From UBA946 sp031550725 (GTDB lineage Bacteria; Bacillota; Clostridia; Oscillospirales; Ruminococcaceae): a stretch of DNA of 64,000 bases. The translations under genes were made by a program, and so were the position numbers. The stretch lies in contig JAVBOH010000007.1 of NCBI GenBank assembly GCA_031550725.1, forward strand, positions 62,001 to 126,000. Reading direction: 5' to 3'. Positions 1 to 8,193 of this stretch are shown here, piece after piece. Within the stretch, counting starts at the first letter, position 1. The number at the start of each line of letters is the position of its first letter. The notes below the pieces were generated by a model. That model saw nothing but the letters and a program-made list of their open reading frames with translations. It ran no database searches and was not told the DNA's origin.

Positions 1-153
1 CCCATTGTTTTTTTGGTTATCGTTAATATTGATAGCTGATTTTTTGTTTTTTTATCTTCCTGTTGAAAACATCATCCCGCTATTGACAAATTTATGAAAA
101 TGTTGTAAAATTAATTAGGTTATGTTATGTCAGATTTTGATAGAGGATGTAGT

Positions 154-255
154 ATGCTTAATGACACAAGGTTTGATTACAACAGCAGCTTGGTAATTAC
201 AACCGCTTTGTATTATGAGCTACTGATGAATGGGTATAAAATAGAAAAAGAATAA
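154..255 (+). CDS. Possible 33-residue small protein
   Basis: A short open frame (MLNDTRFDYN... ending YKIEKE) starts at an ATG seven bases after AGAGG (142-146) and stops 27 bases before the hydrolase gene, in the same direction. An in-frame ATG at 127 would give 42 residues but has no ribosome site. There is no membrane segment or known domain. The ribosome site and the position at the head of a six-gene unit are the only support, so it may be a leader peptide or chance. Confidence 0.35.
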   Translation: MLNDTRFDYNSSLVITTALYYELLMNGYKIEKE

Positions 256-282
256 TACACCAATAATTAAAGGAGGATTTTT

Positions 283-1461
283 ATGTTATTTTCACAAGGC
301 AAAACCGATTGCAAACCAATAGAGGTTATGTATGATGAGTCAAGACTTGAGGTATTAAACAATCATCTTGACAAAATTATAGCTGATGGTGAGATTTTAT
401 GTGCATCCTACTGCATTACACGAAAAGGCAAGGTTATTGCTCATAACGGTATCGGCGAGCAATCTTACCGTGACGATGATGACAGAACTGTTCCTTTTAA
501 TGCGGTGCATTATATTGCCTCCATCACGAAAACTTTTACTGCTGTGGCTATAATGAAACTTGTTGAGGACGGTAGAATTCGTCTTGACCAGCCTGTTTAT
601 GAAATCTTGAAGCAGTTTGAAAATGCACCATTTAATGCAATAACAATTTTCGATTTGCTTACCCACACCTCCGGTATGCACCCAGACGGCGGATGTTTTC
701 CTAATGAACCAACAATTAATACATGGCATCTGATTGAAAATGCATACAAGCAGCATAACAAAGAAGATGGCGAGTTTGACTGGATTGCTGCAGGACTTTC
801 AAATGGAGTTCGCATGGAGCCTTCAAAAGAGTGGGCGTATTGCAGCTTTGGATTTGTTATTCTAGGTGCTGTTATCGAAAAGGTTACAGGTATTAAAGCT
901 GAAACCTATATTGAAGATAATATCATAAAGCCGCTTGGCATGAATGATACAACATTTAACTTTGATAAAACTGACAAATCAAGATGGATAGTGCAGAATG
1001 AATATTGGTACAACAATCTTAATGGTAATAAATCCGACGAAGATGAAGTGTGGAGCAAAATTCCTGAAACAGGCGGCGGACTATATTCAACAGCATATGA
1101 CCTGACTTTGTTTGGCAGCTGCATGATGAATAAGGGTACATTAAACGGCGTTCGAATTTTAGGTAAAAAAGCCGCCGAGAAAATGACCACATTAGCTATA
1201 CATAACGTTCCTGATTATTGCTGGGGCGCAAAGACAAAATCAAGAGGTTTCGGCATTGGCTTTGATATGCGCAGCGGCCCTGCGTTTACATTCTCCGAGG
1301 GTACTTTTAATCATGAGGGTGCAGGTGCCTGCTCGCTATATGTTGATCCTGCCGAAGAACTTGTTGCAGCTTGGCTTGTTCCATATAAGGATTCAAATGG
1401 ATGGCATCCGAATGCAATGTGGAATGTTCAGAATATTATCTGGTCGGGAATTATTGAGTAA
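283..1461 (+). CDS. Beta-lactamase-fold serine hydrolase
   Basis: 392 residues of the class C beta-lactamase/esterase/DD-peptidase superfamily. The nucleophile motif is S80-I-T-K83, the tyrosine motif is Y186-C-S188 (Y-x-N is usual) and the third motif is H344-E-G. There is no signal peptide, so it should act in the cytoplasm, more like EstB-type esterases or peptidases than a secreted beta-lactamase. The start follows AAAGGAGG by a good spacing and aligns with the start of the paralogue at 2512. It opens a unit with an APH-like kinase, the paralogue and an ABC exporter. The substrate is unknown; a small amide or ester handled together with the exporter is my inference. Confidence 0.85.
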   Translation: MLFSQGKTDCKPIEVMYDESRLEVLNNHLDKIIADGEILCASYCITRKGKVIAHNGIGEQSYRDDDDRTVPFNAVHYIASITKTFTAVAIMKLVEDGRIRLDQPVYEILKQFENAPFNAITIFDLLTHTSGMHPDGGCFPNEPTINTWHLIENAYKQHNKEDGEFDWIAAGLSNGVRMEPSKEWAYCSFGFVILGAVIEKVTGIKAETYIEDNIIKPLGMNDTTFNFDKTDKSRWIVQNEYWYNNLNGNKSDEDEVWSKIPETGGGLYSTAYDLTLFGSCMMNKGTLNGVRILGKKAAEKMTTLAIHNVPDYCWGAKTKSRGFGIGFDMRSGPAFTFSEGTFNHEGAGACSLYVDPAEELVAAWLVPYKDSNGWHPNAMWNVQNIIWSGIIE

Positions 1462-1490
1462 AAAGCCACAAAACCTATGGAGTAAATATT

Positions 1491-2462
1491 ATGAATACAG
1501 GACTTATTAAATTAGAAGAACTTCAAAAAGTAACACATGAAGTTTTTGGAGATAATCATACAATAATTAATTCCGAAAAACTTCTTGGTGGTGCTCAAAA
1601 GCATGTTTACAAAATAACCTGCTCAAATAACTTTATTTTTGTTTTATATATTTGGCACAAAACGACCTCTTACTTTACAGAATCAGAAATTTCCACTTCA
1701 ATCTTCACATCAAATAGTGCCACTTTGTTTGAACTAAATAATATCTTTATGAAAAGCAACGGAATTAATGTTCCTGAAATGTATTATATGGACAAATCAA
1801 AAAAGGAGTTTGATTTTGAATTTGCTTTGGTTCAGTATATTTATGGGTATGATATAGACACTTTAATTAATGATTACCCTGAAAGAGTAAAACCAGCGTT
1901 AATGTCTCTAGGTGACAGCGTTAGAAAAATGAAAAGTATAAAGCGAGAAACAGCAGGAACGCTTGATAATCCACTTAACGAATTCTCCTGCAAGGATTAT
2001 GTTTATGACGACGCACAAAATAGTTTAGATCTTCTTATTCAAGATTATCAACCAGTCATAAATATTAAGGAGCAGATTATCTCATGCTTGAACATATTGT
2101 ATAAAAAGTGTATTGATAATTCCGAATATTCATTTATACACTTTGAACTTGGTCCTAACCATGTTATTGTTGATAAAAACAACATATCTTATTTAATTGA
2201 TTTTGAGGGTGCGAAGTACTTCGATGCTGAATACGAACATAGCTTTATGAACTTTAGATTTGGTGAAAACTATAAGTATTTAACAGTAGATGGCTTGGAT
2301 AGTGATAAAATGGAATACTATGCATTCTGTCATTATCTAGGGCTTCTTGCAGGTGCATACGAGCTTTCTAAAAGCAATTATTATGACATGGACGATATTA
2401 ACGGTATGATGAGCTTTGGCTTTGAACGAATAAAGTCATACTGCGACAAATATGTAAAGTAA
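1491..2462 (+). CDS. APH-like small-molecule phosphotransferase
   Basis: 323 residues with the aminoglycoside-phosphotransferase/choline-kinase fold. An N-lobe with V51-L-Y stands where the ATP-binding lysine strand is expected. The Brenner-type loop reads H217-F-E219-L-G-P-N-H, and the metal-binding motif is L-I-D237-F-E. The usual catalytic Asp of H-x-D is Glu here. It starts behind GGAG, 29 bases after the first hydrolase gene. The family includes antibiotic kinases, homoserine or choline kinases and orphan members; nothing in the sequence fixes the substrate. Sitting between two hydrolases and an exporter suggests modification of the molecule that the exporter handles. Confidence 0.75.
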   Translation: MNTGLIKLEELQKVTHEVFGDNHTIINSEKLLGGAQKHVYKITCSNNFIFVLYIWHKTTSYFTESEISTSIFTSNSATLFELNNIFMKSNGINVPEMYYMDKSKKEFDFEFALVQYIYGYDIDTLINDYPERVKPALMSLGDSVRKMKSIKRETAGTLDNPLNEFSCKDYVYDDAQNSLDLLIQDYQPVINIKEQIISCLNILYKKCIDNSEYSFIHFELGPNHVIVDKNNISYLIDFEGAKYFDAEYEHSFMNFRFGENYKYLTVDGLDSDKMEYYAFCHYLGLLAGAYELSKSNYYDMDDINGMMSFGFERIKSYCDKYVK

Positions 2463-2511
2463 ATACACAAAAAAAGGACGAACATTAACTTAACGAACGG
2501 AGGACATGCAA

Positions 2512-3705
2512 ATGCTTATTACAAAAGGAAAAACAGATATCACCCCTACGGAAGCTGGATATGACGAATGCAGAATAGAGGCTTTGCATAAGCACTTTGA
2601 AAGATTGATGGATAACAAGAAAATTCAATGTGCATCATACTGCGTTTCACGAAAAGGCAAGACATTTATGAATGGTGCAGTTGGAAGAATTGAATTTGAT
2701 AATTATGAAAAGCCAATGCTTACCTCAACTCCAAACAGAATTGCATCAATCACAAAGTTAACTGTAACTGTTGCAATAATGAAGCTTATCGAGGATGGTC
2801 TGATAAGACTTGATATGCCTGTTAAAGAAATCCTGCCTGAATTTAATCAGGGTGATTTCTGGAGGGTTACAATATATCATCTGCTTACCCATACATCAGG
2901 TATGCTCCCTGACGCTGGTTATCCAGATTGTGAACATTATGAATACTGGAATAGAATTAATGCTTATATCGATGAATATAATCCTGATACTGACGGTGAG
3001 TTTAACTGGATTAATGCTGCGCTTCAAGCAGGAGTGCGAAAAAATCCTGATGAGGAATGGATGTATTGCTCATTTGGGTTTATGATATTAGGCGAGATTG
3101 TCAGCAGAGTCAGCGGTATAAATGTGTGTGAATACATAGAAAATGAAATTTTCAAGCCACTTGGTATGAGTGATACTTCATTTAAGGTAACCAAGGAACT
3201 TGCAAAACGTCATATTATTAGAAGTGAGCATGCTAGGAATAATATGAATGATATTATCAATGGAACAGTAACAGAAGATAAGCATAGGAAGTATTGGGGA
3301 CTGATTCCCCGAACTGATAATGGTGTTGTTTCCACTCCTGCTGACCTCGTTAAATTCGGCAATATGTGCATAAACAAAGGTCGTCTTGGCGATGTTCGGA
3401 TTGTTGGAAGAAAAATTTTCGAGCGTTTTACTACCCGTGCAATTTATGGCAAGCCGAATTATGCATGGAATGTAAATGTCCCTGACCGTGCTTTTGGCAT
3501 TGGATTTGACATGAAACGTGAATGCGAATATGTTTATTCCGAAGGCAGCTTTTTCCATGAGGGTGCAGGTGCTTGTGCATTGATTATGGACCCTGCTGAA
3601 GAAATGGTTGCAGCATATTTTGTGCCCTTTGATGATGTTCCGGATGGCTGGTGTCAGGAGGCTGTCTATAATACGCAAATTGTTATTTGGTCAGGACTTT
3701 TATAA
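2512..3705 (+). CDS. Beta-lactamase-fold serine hydrolase, second copy
   Basis: 397 residues, a close paralogue of the protein at 283 along the whole length (MLITKGKTDI against MLFSQGKTDC at the N-terminus). It has S79-I-T-K82, the Y-C-S tyrosine motif and a late H-E-G. I place the start at 2512, eight bases after CGGAGGA; the ATG at 2506 is only two bases from that site. There is no signal peptide. The stop overlaps the start of the next gene (TAATG), which implies translational coupling to the exporter. Divergence from the first copy suggests separate substrates or subunits. Confidence 0.85.
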   Translation: MLITKGKTDITPTEAGYDECRIEALHKHFERLMDNKKIQCASYCVSRKGKTFMNGAVGRIEFDNYEKPMLTSTPNRIASITKLTVTVAIMKLIEDGLIRLDMPVKEILPEFNQGDFWRVTIYHLLTHTSGMLPDAGYPDCEHYEYWNRINAYIDEYNPDTDGEFNWINAALQAGVRKNPDEEWMYCSFGFMILGEIVSRVSGINVCEYIENEIFKPLGMSDTSFKVTKELAKRHIIRSEHARNNMNDIINGTVTEDKHRKYWGLIPRTDNGVVSTPADLVKFGNMCINKGRLGDVRIVGRKIFERFTTRAIYGKPNYAWNVNVPDRAFGIGFDMKRECEYVYSEGSFFHEGAGACALIMDPAEEMVAAYFVPFDDVPDGWCQEAVYNTQIVIWSGLL

Positions 3706-4523
3706 TGAACTTTTTGAAAAAACAGCTTGCGGTATTAAAATCCGTAGCATTTGTAACCTATAAGGAGTGGGCTGCATATCGCACCCACTCTATGATTTCT
3801 ATTTTTGTAGGGCCTGTTTATTTCCTTGTGCAGTATTTCATATGGACTGCTGTTTATGGAGATGGCGGAACACTTGCAGGAATGGAGCTTTCGCAGACTA
3901 TACGATACTTCGGTGTAACTGTATTAATTGGATATCTTACAATGGATTTTGCCGACTGGAATTTGCAAATGTTAATACGAACAGGCAAATATCTGACATT
4001 TGCACTTCGTCCATTAAACCATAGTTTTTTTGCACTATCACAAAAGGTCGGACACCGTTTTCTTGGGTTTTATGTTGAATTTATCCCCTGTCTATTAATT
4101 TTCACTTTGCTGTTCCGCATAAATCTGATACCCGTACATATCGGATGGACGATAATTTCTGTTTCAATTGCATTTCTGATGAATTTTTATGTCAACTATA
4201 CACTTGGCATGGCGGCATTCTGGCTTGTTGATGCAAATGGTATCCGTCATGTATTTTCACTTGTTTCGGCATTCTTTTCAGGCGGTCTTATTCCGCTTGT
4301 TTTCTTTCCGAACTGGATGCAGATTATTCAGTTTTTCCTGCCGTTTCAATATGTTTTATATGTTCCTGCAATGGTCTGGACAGGTCAATATTCTCTTGGC
4401 GGAATAACAATGTCGATACCACATATTGTTGCTTTGCAAGCTTTTGCTTTAGTTGTCATGTTCATAATCAGCAATATCCTAAATCATTTTGCTATGAAAA
4501 GATTTACGGGGGTGGGTGCATGA
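3705..4523 (+). CDS. ABC-2 type exporter permease (PF06182-like)
   Basis: 272 residues, about six hydrophobic segments after a short basic N-terminus (MNFLKKQLAV). It resembles the permeases of ABC-2 exporters that pair two different membrane subunits with one ATPase, the group that includes viologen exporters. The start is the ATG overlapping the hydrolase stop (TAATG); a longer frame back to 3687 lies inside the hydrolase gene. It overlaps the second permease by ATGA. It should form a heterodimer with that protein in the cytoplasmic membrane. The substrate is unknown. Confidence 0.8.
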   Translation: MNFLKKQLAVLKSVAFVTYKEWAAYRTHSMISIFVGPVYFLVQYFIWTAVYGDGGTLAGMELSQTIRYFGVTVLIGYLTMDFADWNLQMLIRTGKYLTFALRPLNHSFFALSQKVGHRFLGFYVEFIPCLLIFTLLFRINLIPVHIGWTIISVSIAFLMNFYVNYTLGMAAFWLVDANGIRHVFSLVSAFFSGGLIPLVFFPNWMQIIQFFLPFQYVLYVPAMVWTGQYSLGGITMSIPHIVALQAFALVVMFIISNILNHFAMKRFTGVGA

Positions 4524-5305
4524 AAAAGGCAATTGGTATATATTTAGTATGCATAAAAACGGCATTTTCTAAAGCAATTACATATCGCAGCAGTTTTATT
4601 TTTGGTACGATAATTACTCTGCTGTCGAACATTCTTTTTCCTCTTGTAACAGTAATGATATACAGCAATGGTGCAAGCTTTCCTGACTGGACTATATGGG
4701 AGGTTCTGCTTTTACAATCGATATATACAATGTCACTTGGAGTGTCCTCGCTTGTTTTTAACGGAGTTGTATGGCAAACAATGAACCATATCAGAGAGGG
4801 CAGCTTTGAAATTGTTCTCCTGCGTCCTATGTCACCGCTTTATTATATGATTGTAAATAATTTCGACCCTGAATGTATCGGACTTATTTTAGGCGGCGGT
4901 ATTATGACAGGTGTTTCACTAAGTCAAATTGGAACTGTACCGACTGCACTTAACTGGATGCAGTTTGTCATATTATTTATATCGGGTATAGCTGTTATGG
5001 GAGGTCTGTATCTTATCATGGCTGCGATAAGCTTTAAATGGATTGGAAATTCTCGCATACCTGAAATTTTTGACAGTATCAAAACATTCGGTAAATATCC
5101 ACTTGGCATATTTCCAAAGCAAATAAAATTTCTGACATCATTTATCATTCCTGTTGCAATGATAGGCTTTTACCCATGCACTGCTTTGCTTGGTAGCTCT
5201 GATAAAAATGGACTTTTGCTTTGCATTCCATGCATAATATTTTTGCTTTTGGGGATATGGGTTTATAACAAAATGATTAAGCTTTATGAGGGGGTTGGCG
5301 GCTGA
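4520..5305 (+). CDS. ABC-2 type exporter permease, second subunit
   Basis: 261 residues with about six membrane segments, of the same fold as its upstream partner but only distantly similar. The first cytoplasmic stretch is basic (MKKAIGIYLVCIKTAFSKAI), and the core contains R-E-G-S-F-E followed by L-L-R-P, typical of the family. It is linked by ATGA overlap upstream and TGATG overlap downstream, so the three exporter genes should be made in fixed proportions. Confidence 0.8.
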   Translation: MKKAIGIYLVCIKTAFSKAITYRSSFIFGTIITLLSNILFPLVTVMIYSNGASFPDWTIWEVLLLQSIYTMSLGVSSLVFNGVVWQTMNHIREGSFEIVLLRPMSPLYYMIVNNFDPECIGLILGGGIMTGVSLSQIGTVPTALNWMQFVILFISGIAVMGGLYLIMAAISFKWIGNSRIPEIFDSIKTFGKYPLGIFPKQIKFLTSFIIPVAMIGFYPCTALLGSSDKNGLLLCIPCIIFLLLGIWVYNKMIKLYEGVGG

Positions 5306-6279
5306 TGCCTATAATTAGCGTAAAAAAGCTTACAAAGACATATTATACTTACAAAAGGGGCAGCGGCTTCAAGGAAACCATCAAAAGTTTTTTCCATCAT
5401 ACTAAGGTTAAAATCAATGCTGTTGATGATATTAGTTTTTCGGTTGAAGATGGTGAAATTTGTGGCATACTAGGTCCAAATGGTGCAGGAAAATCCACCA
5501 CTATAAAAATGCTTTGCGGCGCTTTATTTGCTACCTCGGGTGAAATTGAAGTCATGGGTTATATGCCTGCAAAGGAACGCAAAAAGTATGTAAACTACAT
5601 TGGTGCAGTGTTCGGGCAGAAGTCACAGCTTATATGGGACATCCCTCCGATTGACAGCTTTCATATGAACAAGGCTATATATGGCATTTCAGATGCTGAC
5701 TTTAATGCTCGTCTTGATGAACTTGCAGAAATTTTCGAGGTCAAGGAAATCATGCAGAAACCTACTCGTGTTTTATCTCTTGGTGAACGCATGAAGTGTG
5801 AATTTATCATGGCTATGCTTCATAATCCTAAGGTTGTTTTTCTTGATGAGCCAACTATTGGACTTGATGTTATCGCTAAAACAAAAATACGTGAGTTCAT
5901 TAAAAAGATGAATGAAAACGGAACGACATTCATTCTGACTACACATGATTTAGAGGATGTTAAACAGCTTGCACATCGTGTAATTGTAATTAATCATGGT
6001 AAAAAGGTGTTTGATGATACCCTTGATAAACTTCAGAACAGTCTTGGGGAAAAGAAAATTGTTGAGCTTACACTTGATAAACCATACAGCTTTGAAAACT
6101 CTGAGTTTATTAATGTTTTATCACAAACCTCACCACTTGAGGTTACACTGGAGCTTGATACCGAAAAACTGCCTATTAGTGAGTTTATCAAGCAGATATC
6201 AAATGATGTTTATTTTACCGATATTTCTGTAAAAGAACTCCCAATGGATGATATTATAACAAAGATTTATCAGGAATAA
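5305..6279 (+). CDS. ABC exporter ATPase
   Basis: 324 residues. The nucleotide-binding domain shows Walker A G57-PNGAGKST, signature L157-SLGERM, Walker B V177-VFLDEP and H-loop H214. The LSLG-x-RMKCE form of the signature is typical of ATPases paired with PF06182 permeases. A C-terminal extension of about 90 residues follows the core, as in other ABC-2 ATPases. It is the last gene of the unit and is followed by a strong terminator. It powers export by the two permeases. Confidence 0.9.
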   Translation: MPIISVKKLTKTYYTYKRGSGFKETIKSFFHHTKVKINAVDDISFSVEDGEICGILGPNGAGKSTTIKMLCGALFATSGEIEVMGYMPAKERKKYVNYIGAVFGQKSQLIWDIPPIDSFHMNKAIYGISDADFNARLDELAEIFEVKEIMQKPTRVLSLGERMKCEFIMAMLHNPKVVFLDEPTIGLDVIAKTKIREFIKKMNENGTTFILTTHDLEDVKQLAHRVIVINHGKKVFDDTLDKLQNSLGEKKIVELTLDKPYSFENSEFINVLSQTSPLEVTLELDTEKLPISEFIKQISNDVYFTDISVKELPMDDIITKIYQE

Positions 6280-6296
6280 ATGTGATATATCAGTAA

Positions 6297-6332
6297 AGAG
6301 TACAGCTCATTTTGTGAACTGTACTCTTTTTT
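6297..6332 (+). terminator. Intrinsic terminator of the exporter unit
   Basis: The arms AGAGTACAG and CTGTACTCT enclose a smaller TCA/TGA stem and are followed by six T. It ends the 283-6279 transcription unit. Confidence 0.9.
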
Positions 6333-6436
6333 CATTTACCATAAAAGCGCAATATGATTTAAGTCAGGATATATTTCATATTCAATACTTGTAATGTTGT
6401 AATTTTCAGTACAGATAATAAACTCCTGTGTTGAAC

Positions 6437-6479
6437 GAACAATTACGTGAAAAACGGAATTGTTCAGTATGTATTAAAT
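6437..6479 (+). repeat. Hairpin repeat with CAGTAYGYATTA tail
   Basis: The arms GAACAATT and AATTGTTC enclose a CGT/ACG inner stem, and CAGTATGTATTA follows. The same arms and tail recur at 22312-22460 and 27620-27661, so this is a copy of a dispersed element. The rest of 6333-6570 holds no gene. Confidence 0.6.
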
Positions 6480-6570
6480 TAGAGTCAATATGCAAAAAAA
6501 TTAAAATACAAGTCATATATTCCGTATAAAACTGTTTATAATATATAAAAAGTATGAAAGGGGTGTTTAA

Positions 6571-6723
6571 ATGGCAAAGGATTCACAGCTTGATCCAAAA
6601 GAAGTAAGAAAAGCAAAGTCAAAAGGCGGTCCGACTATGGCTGAAAGTGCACTTGACGGCGAGGGCAGAAACAATAAAAAGCAGTCGGGTAATCGTCATA
6701 AGTGCGGAGATGATAAGAAGTAA
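6571..6723 (+). CDS. Small basic hydrophilic protein, 50 residues
   Basis: It starts at ATG behind AAAGGGGTG with good spacing and ends at TAA. The product is rich in Lys, Asp, Gly and Asn, has no hydrophobic stretch and ends in RHKCGDDKK with one cysteine. A TATAAT box lies at 6537-6542 without a clear -35. It stands alone before a bidirectional terminator. The composition suggests a disordered cytoplasmic protein; I do not recognise the family. Confidence 0.6.
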   Translation: MAKDSQLDPKEVRKAKSKGGPTMAESALDGEGRNNKKQSGNRHKCGDDKK

Positions 6724-6768
6724 TCATTAATCTGAATTAAATATTTGCTAAAATCGAATATGAATTAT

Positions 6769-6812
6769 AAAAAGGTTAACCTCCCATCAATTGGGGGGAG
6801 GTTAACCTTTTT
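6769..6812. terminator. Bidirectional terminator
   Basis: A 17-base near-perfect stem (AAAAAGGTTAACCTCCC and its complement) has an A run on one side and a T run on the other. It ends the 50-residue gene on the + strand and the antiporter gene on the - strand. Confidence 0.92.
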
Positions 6813-8001
6813 AGCTTATATCATTACTTTGGGTAAGTGATTTTTTATACATGACATCAATTAGTATTGCGCCTAATGGTGCAGTTATCAAAATTGCCAA
6901 TACGGCAACTGTCAAAATTATATTTCCTGCTGCTGCACCTGCTGCTAACGGCAGACCGCCAATTGCAGCCTGAACAGTTGCTTTCGGAAGATATGCGGCG
7001 GCACAAAACATCCTCTCTTTAATGCTAAGCTTTGTTTTTATTAGGCATACAAAAACCCCGCATACTCGTATTGCAAGTGCTATAACGATTAATATAACTG
7101 CTGCAATTCCTGCTTTATAAACATAGCTGATATCAACTGCTGCTCCGACTAGCACAAACAGCATAATCTCAGCGGCTACCCATACTTTCGAAAATTTTAC
7201 TGATAAACGTTTTGCTAAATTACCATAAAGCTTTAAGATTGTTCCTCCCAAAGCCATTACAGCAAGCAAACCCGACATTGTCATATATGATTTTATTGCA
7301 TTTTCAAGTGTAATCAGAAGAAATGCTGTACTTAATATAACCAGTATTTTTATGGTATCACGCATATGGAATTTTCGGAATACTTTTACTAGTACAAATC
7401 CTGCTAAAATACCAATTAATAGTCCTGTTATAATTGCAACTGGTATTTTAACTATGCTTAGAAAATCAAAACTACCACTTTTGTACATCCCCATAAACGA
7501 AGTAAACAGTACTATTACATATATGTCATCAACAGATGCACCGGCTAAAATTAACTGTGGAATGCTTTTGTCTGTGCCATAACCATTTTCCATAAGCCTG
7601 AGCATTTTGGGCACTATAACTGCCGGCGATACTGCCCCAAGCACCGCACCCATTATCGCTGCTTCTAAATATGAAATGTCGAACAGCATTGGTGCAAAGA
7701 TTGTTACCGCTGCTATCTCAAATGTTGCAGGGACAAAGCACATTAATATTGCGGGGCGCTTTATTCGTTTTAAATCCTCTATATCTAGTAATAAGCCTGC
7801 TCTTGTTAGTATTATTATCAGCGCTATCTGACGTAAATCTGCGGACATATCAAGTATTTCGGGTGCTATCAGATTAAGTATGCACGGTCCTAATATTATT
7901 CCTGTGAAAAGCATTCCGATTAGCGATGGTAATTTTAGTTTTTGCATGATTTGACTTAATGCAAGTCCGCATATTAATATTAATGCTATACTGTAAAGCA
8001 T
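6811..8001 (-). CDS. Cation/proton antiporter
   Basis: 396 residues, about twelve membrane segments, of the monovalent cation/proton antiporter superfamily. Diagnostic stretches are RAGLLLDIEDL, GAVSPAVIVPKML and the ion-binding pair in GASVDDI, which suggests electrogenic exchange. I start at 8001 because GAAGGG stands nine bases upstream; a longer frame to 8019 would bury that site. It should exchange Na+, Li+ or K+ for protons at the membrane. The gene is monocistronic, with its own promoter and a leader that folds into a terminator. Confidence 0.85.
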   Translation of the reverse strand: MLYSIALILICGLALSQIMQKLKLPSLIGMLFTGIILGPCILNLIAPEILDMSADLRQIALIIILTRAGLLLDIEDLKRIKRPAILMCFVPATFEIAAVTIFAPMLFDISYLEAAIMGAVLGAVSPAVIVPKMLRLMENGYGTDKSIPQLILAGASVDDIYVIVLFTSFMGMYKSGSFDFLSIVKIPVAIITGLLIGILAGFVLVKVFRKFHMRDTIKILVILSTAFLLITLENAIKSYMTMSGLLAVMALGGTILKLYGNLAKRLSVKFSKVWVAAEIMLFVLVGAAVDISYVYKAGIAAVILIVIALAIRVCGVFVCLIKTKLSIKERMFCAAAYLPKATVQAAIGGLPLAAGAAAGNIILTVAVLAILITAPLGAILIDVMYKKSLTQSNDIS

Positions 8002-8024
8002 TTGAATTTCCCTTCTCATTTCAA

Positions 8025-8135
8025 ATAAAAAAGCTGATACTTCTGCTGTAAAACACTGCAGAAGTCATCAGCTAAAAAGCGGTTCGGTTAAATATTACTT
8101 AACTCAGGGAGAACAACATTCCCTTGTATTTTATT
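8025..8135 (-). promoter_or_regulatory. Leader with attenuator, candidate ion riboswitch
   Basis: Between the promoter and the antiporter start the transcript carries a GGGA/TCCC hairpin, a GTTAA/TTAAC hairpin and then a long terminator stem (AGCTGAT and ATCAGCT outer arms, ACTTCTGC and GCAGAAGT inner arms, 8032-8073) running into six U just before the ribosome site. A terminator inside the leader implies premature-termination control. I cannot match it to a named class by eye; Na+ or Li+ riboswitch classes are the obvious candidates given the gene. Confidence 0.6.
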
Positions 8136-8141
8136 GATATT

Positions 8142-8170
8142 ATTATACCACATTTTTTCTTAAAACGCAA
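8142..8170 (-). promoter_or_regulatory. Promoter of antiporter gene
   Basis: On the - strand: TTGCGT, 17 bases, then TATAAT with an extended -10 TGG. It is placed to start the leader described at 8025-8135. Confidence 0.75.
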
Positions 8171-8193
8171 TATGCGTGCACTATTTTGTTATA

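Noticed and set aside
6333..6436. Possible gene between the exporter terminator and the hairpin repeat
   Set aside because: No open frame with a ribosome site; AT-rich sequence only.
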